Assembly (NCBI GenBank): GCA_965230625.1
Contig: CBDDLL010000001.1
Span: forward strand, 2,108,001 to 2,172,000
Direction of reading: 5' to 3'
Source: Saccharicrinis sp965230625
GTDB taxonomy: Bacteria; Bacteroidota; Bacteroidia; Bacteroidales; Marinilabiliaceae
Length of the DNA stretch: 64,000 nt
Part shown: positions 44,850 through 54,795 of the stretch, piece after piece
Layout: the number at the start of each line of letters is the position of its first letter
How positions within the stretch are numbered: the stretch's first letter is position 1
Made by a program: the position numbers and the translations under genes
Notes under the pieces: generated by a model
Database searches by the model: none
The model's input: only the letters and a program-made list of their open reading frames with translations
Told to the model about the DNA's origin: nothing

Positions 44850-46241
44850 ATGCAATACGATTTAATAGTAATAGGAAGTGGCCCTGGTGGTTACGTGGGG
44901 GCTATAAGAGCTTCGCAATTAGGTTTAAAAGTTGCAGTTGTAGAAAAGGCAGAACTTGGGGGGATATGCCTAAACTGGGGATGTATTCCCACTAAATCAT
45001 TGTTAAAAAGTGCATCTGTTTTTGAATATATTAAGCATGCCGAAGATTATGGAATAAAAGTGGAAGGAGAAACTATAGCAGATTTTGAGGCTATGGTAAA
45101 AAGAAGTAGGGATGTAGCGAACGGTATGAGTCTTGGTATTCAATTTTTATTAAAGAAAAACAAGGTTGACGTTATAAATGGTTTTGGAAAATTGAAAGAT
45201 AACAAAACTGTTGAGGTTAAAAAAGATGATGGAAGTGTTGTTGAAATATCAACAAAGAACACACTTTTAGCAACAGGAGCCAGGAGCCGAGAATTACCTA
45301 ATCTACCTCAAGATGGGAAAAAAGTAATTGGTTATAGAAAAGCATTAACCTTAGAAAAGAAGCCAGAGTCGATGATTGTTGTTGGATCTGGTGCCATTGG
45401 AAGTGAGTTTGCTTATTTCTATAACTCTATTGGAACAAAAGTTACTTTAGTAGAATATTTACCAAATGTTGTACCGTTAGAAGATGAAGAAGTATCAAAA
45501 CAACTAGGGCGATCATTTAAAAAAGCGAAAATAAATGTGATGGTTTCGTCTGAAGTACTAAGCCTTGATACAAGTGGAGATAAGGTAAAAGCAGTTATAA
45601 AGACTAAAAAAGGCGAAGAAACGCACGAAGCAGATGTAGTACTTTCTGCAGTTGGTATTACTCCTAACATAGAAGGGATAGGCTTGGAAGATGTTGGAGT
45701 TGAGGTTGAGAAAGGAAGAATAAAGGTGGATGAATTTTATCGAACATCCGTTGATGGAGTTTATGCAATTGGTGATATTGTATCGGGACAGGCGTTAGCT
45801 CATGTAGCTTCAGCAGAGGCGATTACTTGTGTGGAGAAAATAGCTGGTCATCATCCAGAACCTATTGACTACGGAAATATACCGGCTTGTACATATACTT
45901 CACCAGAGGTAGCTTCTGTTGGGATGACAGAAAAAGCTGCTAAGGGAGCTGGTTATGAGCTAAAAATTGGAAAATTTCCATTTACAGCATCAGGTAAAGC
46001 AAGTGCTGCAGGACATAAAGATGGTTTTGTGAAACTTATTTTTGACGCTAAGTATGGAGAGTTACTTGGCGCTCATTTAATTGGTGCTAATGTAACTGAG
46101 ATGATCGCAGAATTAGTTGTTGCTAAAAAACTTGAAACAACAGGACAAGAAATGATTAAATCAGTTCATCCGCATCCAACTATGTCGGAAGCAATTATGG
46201 AGGCAGCAGCTGCAGCTTATGATGAGGTGATTCATATTTAA
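44850..46241 (+). CDS. lpdA: Dihydrolipoyl dehydrogenase
   Basis: 463 residues. FAD-binding GSGPGGYVGAIRASQLG, redox-active disulfide GGICLNWGCIPTKSLL (about 40-46), NAD-binding VVGSGAIGSEFAYFYNSIGTKVTLVE, the FAD contact DGVYAIGDIVSG and the C-terminal His-Glu dyad HPHPTMSEAIMEAA. E3 subunit of 2-oxoacid dehydrogenase or glycine cleavage complexes. It stands alone here, without E1/E2 genes, and is closed by a strong terminator. Confidence 0.96.
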   Translation: MQYDLIVIGSGPGGYVGAIRASQLGLKVAVVEKAELGGICLNWGCIPTKSLLKSASVFEYIKHAEDYGIKVEGETIADFEAMVKRSRDVANGMSLGIQFLLKKNKVDVINGFGKLKDNKTVEVKKDDGSVVEISTKNTLLATGARSRELPNLPQDGKKVIGYRKALTLEKKPESMIVVGSGAIGSEFAYFYNSIGTKVTLVEYLPNVVPLEDEEVSKQLGRSFKKAKINVMVSSEVLSLDTSGDKVKAVIKTKKGEETHEADVVLSAVGITPNIEGIGLEDVGVEVEKGRIKVDEFYRTSVDGVYAIGDIVSGQALAHVASAEAITCVEKIAGHHPEPIDYGNIPACTYTSPEVASVGMTEKAAKGAGYELKIGKFPFTASGKASAAGHKDGFVKLIFDAKYGELLGAHLIGANVTEMIAELVVAKKLETTGQEMIKSVHPHPTMSEAIMEAAAAAYDEVIHI

Positions 46242-46261
46242 TTGAATAGTTTGAAAAAAAT

Positions 46262-46295
46262 AAAAGGCTACAAATTTAAATCTGTAGCCTTTTTT
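46262..46295 (+). terminator. Terminator of lpdA
   Basis: AAAGGCTACA / TGTAGCCTTT stem with about a 10-nt loop, followed by a T run. Confidence 0.8.
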
Positions 46296-46317
46296 GATTG
46301 AGATTAGAGTTTAAGTA

Positions 46318-47441
46318 ATACCATTTTAACAACAAAATGCCGCATTAAATATTTTCATATAATGTTTGTTTGAAGTAATGGATTTGATAGTATCAGGTGT
46401 CATTTTTGTAACCATATCCCAAAGCCACTGTCTTAACTGTTGCATATCTTTAAATACCTGATTTTTGTAATGTTTTTTGAGGTGTTGCCAAATTTGTTCA
46501 CATGGGTTTAATTCAGGAGTATACGGTGGTATGTTAAGCAAAAATATATTGTCTGGAATAACCACATCTTTGGTCGAATGAAAACGTGCATTATCAATGA
46601 TAACGATTTTGTATTCATTCGGTTTATGTTTTGAAAACTCCATAAGGTATTGTTGAAAGATTTTACAAGTTGTTCCGTTAATTTCCCAAACAAAAGAATC
46701 TCCTGTAATTGGAGAATAGCTGCCATAGAGATAGGTAGTTGAGAATTTGTGTTGATAACCTATTACTGGCCTGACTCCCTTTGCCGTAATACATTTTCCT
46801 ATATGGGTCAACAAGCCGAATCTACTTTCGTCTTGATAATACAAATTGACAGAACTATAGTTATTTTTATTAAGATTGGTTCTAATCTGATTGAATGTGA
46901 GGGGCAGTTTTAAAAAAGGCTTCAGTAGCCTGTTCGTCTTTATTGACATGAGATTTTCTCGGCACCTTAAGTTTTGTCTTAAAATGTTTGATCATGTATT
47001 GACGGAGTGTGTGGTATTTTATTTCTATACCGTATTCTTCTTTGATCCACTTTTGTGCATCCCAATACCCCAAGAAAGGGTTGCTTGAATCATTAACCCT
47101 TTCTTCGAGCTGATTATGAATATCCTCTGTGATAAATAAAGATTTTTTTGGCTTGGGCTTGTTAATAGCCATTACTTCTATACCATCTGACTCATAAGTA
47201 TTTAACCAGCGCTCCATGGTTCTTATGTGAACCCCTAGGTAACATGCAAGTTCTTGTCGCGTTCTAAACTTGCCCTCTTTTATGTAAATAAGACACTTAA
47301 TCCGTTTTTCCCCGCTTAATGTGGACTGCCTTGAAAGTAAATTCTTCAGTTTTTGAACCCCTTCCTTTATTATCAATTTTGATGTCTTTCCCATGCCATT
47401 AAGATAATAAAATATACGGCATTATACAATTAATTTGGTAT
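46318..47441 (-). mobile_element. IS630-type insertion sequence, frameshifted transposase
   Basis: About 1124 bp, bounded by 28-bp imperfect inverted repeats: 46318-46345 begins ATACCA and ends ATGCCGCAT; the reverse complement of 47414-47441 begins ATACCA and ends ATGCCGTAT. A target duplication is not clear (AA on the left and AA/TA on the right), so the exact outer bases are uncertain. It sits between the lpdA terminator and the GH16 gene and breaks neither. Unrelated in ends and sequence to the element at 6310. Confidence 0.8.
46326..47394 (-). pseudogene. IS630 family transposase in two frames
   Basis: The first frame (46882-47394) holds HTH regions (RTRQELACYLGVHIRTMERWLNTYESDG and a second winged segment). 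The second frame (46326-46949) holds the DDE domain: YYQDESRFGL, VIIDNARFHST and PYTPELNPCEQIWQHLKKH, so all catalytic residues are present. The frames meet at a T6A4 run near 46906; losing one T would read ATEAFLKLPLTFNQIR and join them into about 355 residues. This could be real decay, or transcriptional slippage / ribosomal frameshifting as known in other IS families. It is not a simple -1 slip, because the second frame is +1 relative to the first. Confidence 0.75.
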
Positions 47442-47491
47442 AATTAAGTATTTAACAAATACTTAAGTGTCTTGAATATCGTAATGAGTAT

Positions 47492-48859
47492 TTAATTTAC
47501 AGCTATAAGTTCCCACTTCATTGAATTCCAGTTATTATAGTCATAAGTTACAACTGGAGTATTATTGGCACTTTGTGCATCAAGAGGTCGTAAATACTTA
47601 CCAGTGTATACATTTTTAATGAAATAATAATTATCACCAGCATCAACTAGTTCCCATTGTTGAGAACTCCAGTTTTCATTTTTAGTAAGAAAAACATTGG
47701 TGTTATTGGCAGATTGTGCACCATCAGGTCTTAGTACCCTGCTAGAATTTCGATTTAAAATAAGTCTTTTCCCATCGATATAAGGGAAACAAAAGTGTTC
47801 TGAATCCCAATTGTTTTGTTGATCGTAAGTAACCAATTGGGCATTTTCACTGGTTGATCCATCTTGAACTCTTAAGCATTTACCTGTATGTTTATTTTTT
47901 ATCAGGTAATATCGTTTTTGATATACTCTAACCCAATCTACATCGTAATTATCGGGATATGCAGAAGGATTTGTTACGCTACCACCCCAACCTCCAACGG
48001 CTAGGTTAATAAGTAGGTACATTTTAAAACTTTGCTTGCAAACATCTCTGCCAGTATATGAACCAACTTGATTACCATCAAAATAAAAGTACATATAATT
48101 AGGTCCCCATTCACAAGAGTAAGTATGGTAGGCAGCACTTAAATCAACTCCTTCGTTTTTGTTACTTCCAAATGAAGCTTCGTTTTGCCAATTTGGTCCA
48201 TAATGATAATAGTAATGATGTACACGATGTGCATTGTTATCTTTTATAGGAATTTCCAGAATATCAATTTCAGGAGGCCATTCTCCTCCGTTGTTCAGTG
48301 TCCAAAAGGCTGGCCAAGTGCCTCTTTGACGTGTAGATTTTGCCCTTATTTCCATTTTTCCGTAAGTAAAATTGAACTTACCTTTGGAATTAATAGCTCC
48401 AGCTTGATAATCTAATACGCGTGTTTGTCCGCCTTGATTTACTGAGTAAGGTGCATCTGGGTGACGTTCTGCTTTAGCAGTAATTGTCAAATTACCTCCA
48501 GATACGTTTACATTTTCTTCGGCCATCCAAGCTCTGTGGTTATGAGTACGACCACCACTACCAAAGCCACAACAATTAGGGTAGTTAACTGACCATTTGG
48601 TTTCGTCCAACGAACTATCATTAAATTCATCGCTAAAAACAAGCGCATATTCACCAACATTAGCTGCGGTAGCTTTTAAATTAGATTCATTTTGTTCATT
48701 AGAAGATTTAAAGTAAGCGCATTCTGGTGTGCTAGGATCAATTAATCCTTGATGTAAAGATTCTACTTTATTATTTAAATCAGGATTAACTTCTTTCACC
48801 TCACAAGCAAAGAAAGCAACTGTAAGTAATAAACAAATGGAAAGAATGATTTTTTTCAT
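47492..48859 (-). CDS. GH16 family glycoside hydrolase lipoprotein with ricin-type lectin domain
   Basis: 455 residues. Lipoprotein signal (LLTVAFFACEVKE). Residues about 65-315 are GH16: LVFSDEFNDSSLDETKWSVN, KMEIRAKSTRQRGTWPAFWTL and the catalytic EIDILEIP (ExDxxE, about residue 195-201), then HTYSCEWGPNYMYFYFDG and DVDWVRVYQK. About 320-455 is a ricin-B trefoil with NNWDSEHF, NWSSQQWEL and NNWNSMKWEL repeats. Likely a surface endo-acting beta-glucanase such as a laminarinase or related galactanase; GH16 substrate cannot be fixed by eye. The HTCS regulator is immediately upstream on the same strand. Confidence 0.88.
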   Translation of the reverse strand: MKKIILSICLLLTVAFFACEVKEVNPDLNNKVESLHQGLIDPSTPECAYFKSSNEQNESNLKATAANVGEYALVFSDEFNDSSLDETKWSVNYPNCCGFGSGGRTHNHRAWMAEENVNVSGGNLTITAKAERHPDAPYSVNQGGQTRVLDYQAGAINSKGKFNFTYGKMEIRAKSTRQRGTWPAFWTLNNGGEWPPEIDILEIPIKDNNAHRVHHYYYHYGPNWQNEASFGSNKNEGVDLSAAYHTYSCEWGPNYMYFYFDGNQVGSYTGRDVCKQSFKMYLLINLAVGGWGGSVTNPSAYPDNYDVDWVRVYQKRYYLIKNKHTGKCLRVQDGSTSENAQLVTYDQQNNWDSEHFCFPYIDGKRLILNRNSSRVLRPDGAQSANNTNVFLTKNENWSSQQWELVDAGDNYYFIKNVYTGKYLRPLDAQSANNTPVVTYDYNNWNSMKWELIAVN

Positions 48860-48922
48860 AAATAGATTTTTAATTTAAAGGTGTACATCATAGCAAAATC
48901 TTGAATGTTGCTATGAACATGT

Positions 48923-48930
48923 CAAAATTA
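48923..48930 (-). promoter_or_regulatory. -7 element for the GH16 gene
   Basis: Minus strand TAATTTTG fits TAnnTTTG, 64 nt before the ATG; it implies transcription separate from the regulator gene. Confidence 0.35.
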
Positions 48931-49098
48931 GATTAAGGGAAGTAGTTAAAGGGATGGTAAATGTGCTAAATTAGAGGGGGAGTTGTTCCAAAAAGTAGGT
49001 GTTACTTAATCAATTATTCTTAGTTTTAATTGTTAATGTATTTAAAATGAAGAGATATAGTGTTTTGTTACTTTATGCAAGAAATATTCTCGCTCTAA

Positions 49099-52000
49099 TC
49101 ATGAGATGATATCTTTTTTTAGTGATTTTCGATATTTGGATGGGCTCATTTCGAATTGTTGATTAAATATTTCTCTAAAATGTTTAACGTCATTAAATCC
49201 AACTTCGTAAACAACTTCTGTGATAGTTTTAGATTCATCTTTTAAAAGTTGAGCTGCTCTATCTAGTTTTACTTTTCTAATGAGTTGGTTAAGGGTCATG
49301 CCAGATGCATTTTTAATTTTTCGGTATAAGGTAGATTTACTTAAGTTAAATTCTTCTGTAAGGAAAATTGTACCTAACTCAGGATTTAGCATATTAGCTT
49401 CAATAACATTAATTAGTTTGGTAAGGAATTCTTTTGATTCCAATGTAATTTCAACATTTGATCCTTCAACTTTTACTGTATTTGAATAATTTTCTTTTAA
49501 TAATTGAAGTGAATTTAAAATTGATAAAATCTTTTCTAAAAGTAACTCAGGATCAAAGGGTTTGGAGATATAATCGTCAGCACCGTACTTAATTCCTAAA
49601 GTTTTATAATGTTCTGCAGGCTTTGCTGTTAATAGAATAATTGGTATTAGTTGTGTTTCTATGTTTTCTTTGAGGTATTTACATAGTTCAAAACCATCTA
49701 ACTCTGGCATCATAATATCAGAAATAATAATATCGGGTTTTTTATCTTTAATGCGGTTAATAGCATCAAGTCCATTGTGTGCTGTTAAGGTGATGTAATT
49801 TTTAGATAATAATAATTGTAAGTAGTCTCTTACTTCAATGTTGTCCTCAACAATTAATACTATTTTTCCTTTATTATTGGTTGTCTTCTTTAAAAAATCT
49901 TTTGTGGATTCTTTTTGTTGATAGTATTTGGTGATGATCGTGTTCTCATCACTAAAGTGTTTATTTCCTTTCTTTAAATAAATACTGAATTCGGTTTTAA
50001 TATAAGGAATGCTAGATACTTCTATTTTTCCTTTATGAAGTTCAATAAATTGTTTAGCTAAAGTTAGTCCAATGCCTGATCCACCTTGGTTCTCGGATCC
50101 TTCCCCTTGATAAAATCGGTCGAAAATATACTTTATTTCACTTTTAGGTATTCCTTTTCCATTATCAACTACGCTTACTATTAAATTGTCTTCATTTTCA
50201 TTAACAATTATTTTAATATTGCCATTGGAGTTGATGTTTTTAAAGGAGTTAGAAAGTAGATTATTTATAACTATTTCAATTTTTTTAATATCACACCAAA
50301 TGCTATTATTTGTTGAGTGGTTGATTAAGTAAAATTGAATGTTATTTTGAGAGGCTATTTCGGAAAATGAAAGTGCTATTTCTTCTAAAAGCTCAATAAT
50401 ATTCATGTTGTGTACTTGTAATTTTAGCTTTTCATTGTCAATTTTTCTAAAGTCAAGAAGTTGATTGACCATGTTTAAAAGCTTTTTAGAATTTTTCTCT
50501 ATTACCTTTAATTTTAGATTTGCTTCACTGGAGATTCCATGTTTTCTAACATTTTTTAGTATATCACTTAAAGGAGCAAGAATAAGGGTTAAGGGGGTGC
50601 GGAATTCATGTGAAATATTAGTGAAGAACTTATATTTTATTTCATTAACTTCTTCATCTTTCTTTATTTTTAATTTTAATAAGTCTAGATTTCTTTTTAA
50701 TGCTAATTGATTTAAAATACTCCATCTGATAATGACAATTGCAATTGCAATTAAAGTTAAAAACGAAATAATTGCATACCAGGTTTTCCACCATGGAGCA
50801 CTTATGTTTATGGTTATTGGATTTGGATATTTAACCCAAGATCCATCTTCATTTAAAGCTTTTGCACGGAATTTATAATTACCAGGTTTTAAATTATTAA
50901 AAGATATGTGTCTTCTTTCGCCAATATCTACCCAATCGGAATTATAATTTTCAAGTATATAAGTATAGTGATGTTTTCTTTCGTGGTTAAAATCTAGATG
51001 AGATAATAAAAAAGAAAACTCTTTGTCGTTGTGTTTTAAATTCAGATAATTAGTGTTGTTAATGTTTTTGTTAAGTAAAATTCTTCCATTATAAATGGTG
51101 CCAGGTTTAATTTCTTTGTTTAATATGTTAAACGATTTAATTTTTAGTTCGCTATTATTATTGGCTTTAATTAATGCGTCCGGATTGAATGTAATATATC
51201 CAAGGTGTGTGAAATAATTAATTGTGCCATCTTTTCTTTTTAGTACAGTTTTACTAAGGGGAAGCATTTTTATCCCATCCTTTTTAAAGTATTTTGCATA
51301 TGTTTCACCTTCTAGGTTGTATTTAACTATACTATTGGCATTACTGCACCAAATGTTATTTTTATTGTCTTCTGTTATTGAATATATTTGCTGATTATTA
51401 CCTTTTTCATTTTGAGTTACTCTATTTACAGAAAATTTCCCTGGCTCTAATTCTGTGAGTAAATGAAGTCCAGTATTAGATAAGACAAACAATTGCCCCA
51501 AATTATTTTCATGTATATATTGTATTTGATTGTTAGCTAACCTTTGTTCGTTAATAAAAATTTCATTGCTGTGCAGTACTTCTTGATTTTCATTTATATA
51601 ATGCAGGCCGCAATTTGTTGCTACCCAAACTCTTTGTTTGGAGTCGGTTAATAAGTGTTGAATAGATTCATTTTGAAGATATCCCGGAGTGTTAGGTATA
51701 CTTTTAAATTCCTTGCTAAAAAAATACTTGTTATTTTGTTTATTGAACAAAAAAAGAGAGTTTTCTAACGTTCCTATGTAAAGCAGTGAATCTTTTTCAG
51801 TTATTGAACTAATTTTACAAATATTAAGCTTAGGGAAATTATAGATTTTGTGCAAGGGGATTAATATTGGAGTTTTATTTTGCCAACTAACTTCAAATAA
51901 AGTACAATTACCGCTAACCCAAATTTTATTTAAATTGTTTTTATGAACTAAGTAGGATTCATATATTGGATCGCCCCAATGAGTTAATACACGTTTTGAC

Positions 52001-53181
52001 TTATTATCTTCTGAAATAATATATAAACCTTTATTAGTTGAGGTTGCAAATACATTACCTTTTTCGTCTTCAACTGCCGACACAATCTCAGGTTGATCTT
52101 CATACCAGTCAAGTTGTGTATTTTTGAAAGGTAAGATGTTGTTTAACTTAAATAAACCATTTTTATCACTTGCTATCCATAAATTATTCTCATTGTCTTT
52201 AAAAATGTCGCGTATTACGTTAGCACAATAGTTGTAGCTTGTTTTTAATGGTACTTTGATAAAAGCCTTTTGCGGAATGTCATATACCCATAATCCAGCA
52301 CCCCATGTGCCAATAAGCATTTTATCATCTGTCCAATTAAAAATGGAATATATGTTTAGAATTCCAGGATTATTAATAATTTGCTTCTTTGTAGGTAGAT
52401 GTCTTGTTGCAATATTTTTTAAATAGTTGTATTCGTACAAACCATTTTCCCAACTTCCAATCCACAATCTTTTGTTTGTTGTGTCTTCAGTAAAGGAAAT
52501 AAGCCCCATGTATCCCTTTTTGTTCTTAACTATGGCTTCAACTGATAAGCTATCAATTATATTCTTTTGTTTATTATATTTCCATAAGCCAAAATAACCA
52601 GCTGCATAAATATCTCCATTTTTAAGTTCAATAATATCACCTATGTTACTTCTTTCTTTATTTGTATAGTATTTATTATAGTGGTGAAACTCTTTTGTTA
52701 AATTATCGAATTTGCAAATGCCATTAGACCAGCCACCAATCCATATGTTGGAGTCTCTATCTTCGTAAAAGGAGTTAATTCTGGTATCATGTATATTATT
52801 TTTTTTGTCAGGTAAATATGCATATTGTTTAAAGGTATATGTTTTTAAATTATAGCAAAATATACCTCCGGCTTTTGTTCCAATCCATAAGTTATTGCGG
52901 GAATCGGGATATATACATTCTATCGAAGTATTTATATTATTTATGCCAATTTCCTCTGGAGCGCAGTGTAGTTCAAAATTATAACCATCGTACTGATAAA
53001 GCCCATTTTCGGTTCCTATCCACAAAAAACCGTTGTTGTCTTTAGCGATAGAAGTAATTTTATTATTGGGTAAGGATTCCAGTGTAGTATGTGATGTTAT
53101 ATAAAAGTCGCTTTTTTGAGCATGTATATTAATGCAGAAGAAGCAAGTTATGTAAATAAGTTTTTCTTTAAAAACAGACAT
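49099..53181 (-). CDS. Hybrid two-component system sensor/regulator (HTCS)
   Basis: 1360 residues. Signal peptide 1-21. Two seven-bladed periplasmic propellers (about 25-740) built of NLWIGT/NIWIGG-type repeats, a Y_Y_Y domain (FRAKALNEDGSW), one TM (about 822-845), HisKA (FTNISHEFRTPLTLILAPLSD, His about 857), HATPase (SVVDNGKGIPKSEIKYIFDRFYQGEGSENQGGSGIGL), receiver (PDIIISDIMMPELDGFE, Asp about 1153) and a C-terminal AraC HTH (FNLSKSTLYRKIKNASG, EVVYEVGFNDVKHFREIFNQQF). It senses an oligosaccharide in the periplasm and activates polysaccharide-degradation genes; the adjacent GH16 gene is the obvious target. Confidence 0.95.
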   Translation of the reverse strand: MSVFKEKLIYITCFFCINIHAQKSDFYITSHTTLESLPNNKITSIAKDNNGFLWIGTENGLYQYDGYNFELHCAPEEIGINNINTSIECIYPDSRNNLWIGTKAGGIFCYNLKTYTFKQYAYLPDKKNNIHDTRINSFYEDRDSNIWIGGWSNGICKFDNLTKEFHHYNKYYTNKERSNIGDIIELKNGDIYAAGYFGLWKYNKQKNIIDSLSVEAIVKNKKGYMGLISFTEDTTNKRLWIGSWENGLYEYNYLKNIATRHLPTKKQIINNPGILNIYSIFNWTDDKMLIGTWGAGLWVYDIPQKAFIKVPLKTSYNYCANVIRDIFKDNENNLWIASDKNGLFKLNNILPFKNTQLDWYEDQPEIVSAVEDEKGNVFATSTNKGLYIISEDNKSKRVLTHWGDPIYESYLVHKNNLNKIWVSGNCTLFEVSWQNKTPILIPLHKIYNFPKLNICKISSITEKDSLLYIGTLENSLFLFNKQNNKYFFSKEFKSIPNTPGYLQNESIQHLLTDSKQRVWVATNCGLHYINENQEVLHSNEIFINEQRLANNQIQYIHENNLGQLFVLSNTGLHLLTELEPGKFSVNRVTQNEKGNNQQIYSITEDNKNNIWCSNANSIVKYNLEGETYAKYFKKDGIKMLPLSKTVLKRKDGTINYFTHLGYITFNPDALIKANNNSELKIKSFNILNKEIKPGTIYNGRILLNKNINNTNYLNLKHNDKEFSFLLSHLDFNHERKHHYTYILENYNSDWVDIGERRHISFNNLKPGNYKFRAKALNEDGSWVKYPNPITINISAPWWKTWYAIISFLTLIAIAIVIIRWSILNQLALKRNLDLLKLKIKKDEEVNEIKYKFFTNISHEFRTPLTLILAPLSDILKNVRKHGISSEANLKLKVIEKNSKKLLNMVNQLLDFRKIDNEKLKLQVHNMNIIELLEEIALSFSEIASQNNIQFYLINHSTNNSIWCDIKKIEIVINNLLSNSFKNINSNGNIKIIVNENEDNLIVSVVDNGKGIPKSEIKYIFDRFYQGEGSENQGGSGIGLTLAKQFIELHKGKIEVSSIPYIKTEFSIYLKKGNKHFSDENTIITKYYQQKESTKDFLKKTTNNKGKIVLIVEDNIEVRDYLQLLLSKNYITLTAHNGLDAINRIKDKKPDIIISDIMMPELDGFELCKYLKENIETQLIPIILLTAKPAEHYKTLGIKYGADDYISKPFDPELLLEKILSILNSLQLLKENYSNTVKVEGSNVEITLESKEFLTKLINVIEANMLNPELGTIFLTEEFNLSKSTLYRKIKNASGMTLNQLIRKVKLDRAAQLLKDESKTITEVVYEVGFNDVKHFREIFNQQFEMSPSKYRKSLKKDIIS

Positions 53182-53354
53182 TTCTAAATGTGAATATTTG
53201 TCACTTTTTGATAAATATAGTAAAACATTTATTAAATGAATTGCATAGGTTGATTTTATTGAATTATTTTGGAACCTTAATAAATAAATATCGTAAGCAA
53301 GTATTTGTCAAGTTTTTAACAGTGTGGTAACTGTAGAGGTTTTAATCTAAAAGT

Positions 53355-54005
53355 ATGAGAACTAAATTGTTAATTATTATCATAACAGCAATTACTTTTT
53401 GGGTAATGTTAAACTATGTACCATATGGTACATATGTAATTCTTCCGATCAATCTTTTTGTTACATTTCTGCATGAATTGGGACATGCTATTTTTGCTAT
53501 TATAACAGGTGGTGATGTGCACGTAGTACATATTCAATCCACAGGAGCAGGTTATGCTGATATATCAGGGGGATTTAGACCTTTAATATTGTTGGGGGGC
53601 TATATTGGTAGTGCTCTTTTTGGAAATTTATTGTTATACATTGGATTGTATAAACCCAAAACCAGTATTTTTGCATTATATATAATTATAGCAATGCTTT
53701 TATTTACAGCTATTTGGTGGTTTAGTTCTGTATTTACATCAATTCTTTTGTTTGCATTTTCAGCAGGAGCCATTGTTATGAGTAAAAAATCAAAATCGAG
53801 TGTGGCTAATTTACTAATTGTTATAGGTACGGCAAGTCTAATTTATATCATAATGGACTATAATTCAGGTCCATCTTCTGATTTGGCTAAATTTACACAA
53901 TTGGTACCTATATTTCCACAGGCAGTTTGGGCAGTTGTATGGCTTATAATAGTTATTGTTATTACATGGCATACTATTAAGAAAGCATTAAAAAAAGCAA
54001 AATAA
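53355..54005 (+). CDS. M50B-like membrane metallopeptidase
   Basis: 216 residues, about six transmembrane segments. HELGH (about residues 42-46; NLFVTFLHELGHAIFAIITGGDV) is the zinc-binding HExxH of the M50B subgroup. STGAGYADISGGFRPLILLGGYIGSALFGNLLLYIG holds the second conserved region, though the usual downstream metal Asp is not obvious. Possibly an intramembrane protease. It lies 109 bp upstream of the YqiJ-like gene and may or may not belong with that set. Confidence 0.82.
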   Translation: MRTKLLIIIITAITFWVMLNYVPYGTYVILPINLFVTFLHELGHAIFAIITGGDVHVVHIQSTGAGYADISGGFRPLILLGGYIGSALFGNLLLYIGLYKPKTSIFALYIIIAMLLFTAIWWFSSVFTSILLFAFSAGAIVMSKKSKSSVANLLIVIGTASLIYIIMDYNSGPSSDLAKFTQLVPIFPQAVWAVVWLIIVIVITWHTIKKALKKAK

Positions 54006-54114
54006 TTAGAGATCTATTTTTAAAGAATAGTATAATTTAATTATATTCGCGCATCAAATATTTCTAGAAAAACAAAGTGACGAAACCTCAAAATTATTAA
54101 ATTCTAACCCAGTT

Positions 54115-54789
54115 ATGAAGGAGACATTAGATGCTGCATTTTCGATAATTAATATTATCCCTACTTGCTTACTTATTCTTATATTAATTTATTGGTTGAC
54201 TGTAATTATTGGTGTTTTTAACGTTGATTCGTTCGATATTGATGCTGATGCTGATTTGGATGTAGATGTTGATGCCGATGTAGACATAGATGCAGATACA
54301 GACGTTGATGTAAGTGCCGGAGATTCTTTACTTTGGCTTAATTCAGCACTTTCTTTTTTTAACTTGGGGAAGGTTCCATTTATGCTTATTTTAAGCTTTT
54401 TTTCACTTTCTCTCTGGGTAATTTCTCTATTGATGAATTACTACCTCAATAATATATCTGTATTACTTTCTTTGGTTTATTTAATTCCTAATATTGTAAT
54501 AAGTGCTCTTGTAACCAAGTTTTTAACTACTCCTTTTGTAAAACTTTTTGCTAAAGCAGAAAGTGATATAGAAAGTAATGTAAAACTTACAGGTAAGATG
54601 TGCATTGTAACACTAAGTGCAACACATAACCAAATGGGGCAGGCCGAAATAAAAATCGATGGCTCTTCTTTTATAATTAATGTGATGTCAACAGAGGAGC
54701 AGTTTCAACTTGAAAAAGGGGATAGCTGCCTTGTTATAGATTATATTCCAGAAAAGAAAATTTATTTAATTGAACCATATAAAAACTAA
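54115..54789 (+). CDS. YqiJ/NfeD-like membrane protein with OB domain and Asp-rich insert
   Basis: 224 residues. One N-terminal TM (about 12-35), then a striking acidic run at about 42-66 made of D-x-D-x units (only Asp, Ala, Val, Ile, Leu and Thr), then two or three more TMs and a C-terminal OB-like domain (VKLTGKMCIVTLSATHNQMGQAEIKIDG, KGDSCLVIDYIPEKKIYLIEPY). That layout and the partner gene fit YqiJ, which pairs with the flotillin YqiK. The acidic run could bind divalent cations; this is inference. Only 6 bp separate it from the flotillin gene. Confidence 0.72.
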   Translation: MKETLDAAFSIINIIPTCLLILILIYWLTVIIGVFNVDSFDIDADADLDVDVDADVDIDADTDVDVSAGDSLLWLNSALSFFNLGKVPFMLILSFFSLSLWVISLLMNYYLNNISVLLSLVYLIPNIVISALVTKFLTTPFVKLFAKAESDIESNVKLTGKMCIVTLSATHNQMGQAEIKIDGSSFIINVMSTEEQFQLEKGDSCLVIDYIPEKKIYLIEPYKN

Positions 54790-54795
54790 TAAAAA

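Noticed and set aside
46318..47441. Clear target-site duplication for the second IS630-type element
   Set aside because: TTAAGTA appears near both ends but at different distances from the inverted repeats, so it is probably chance.
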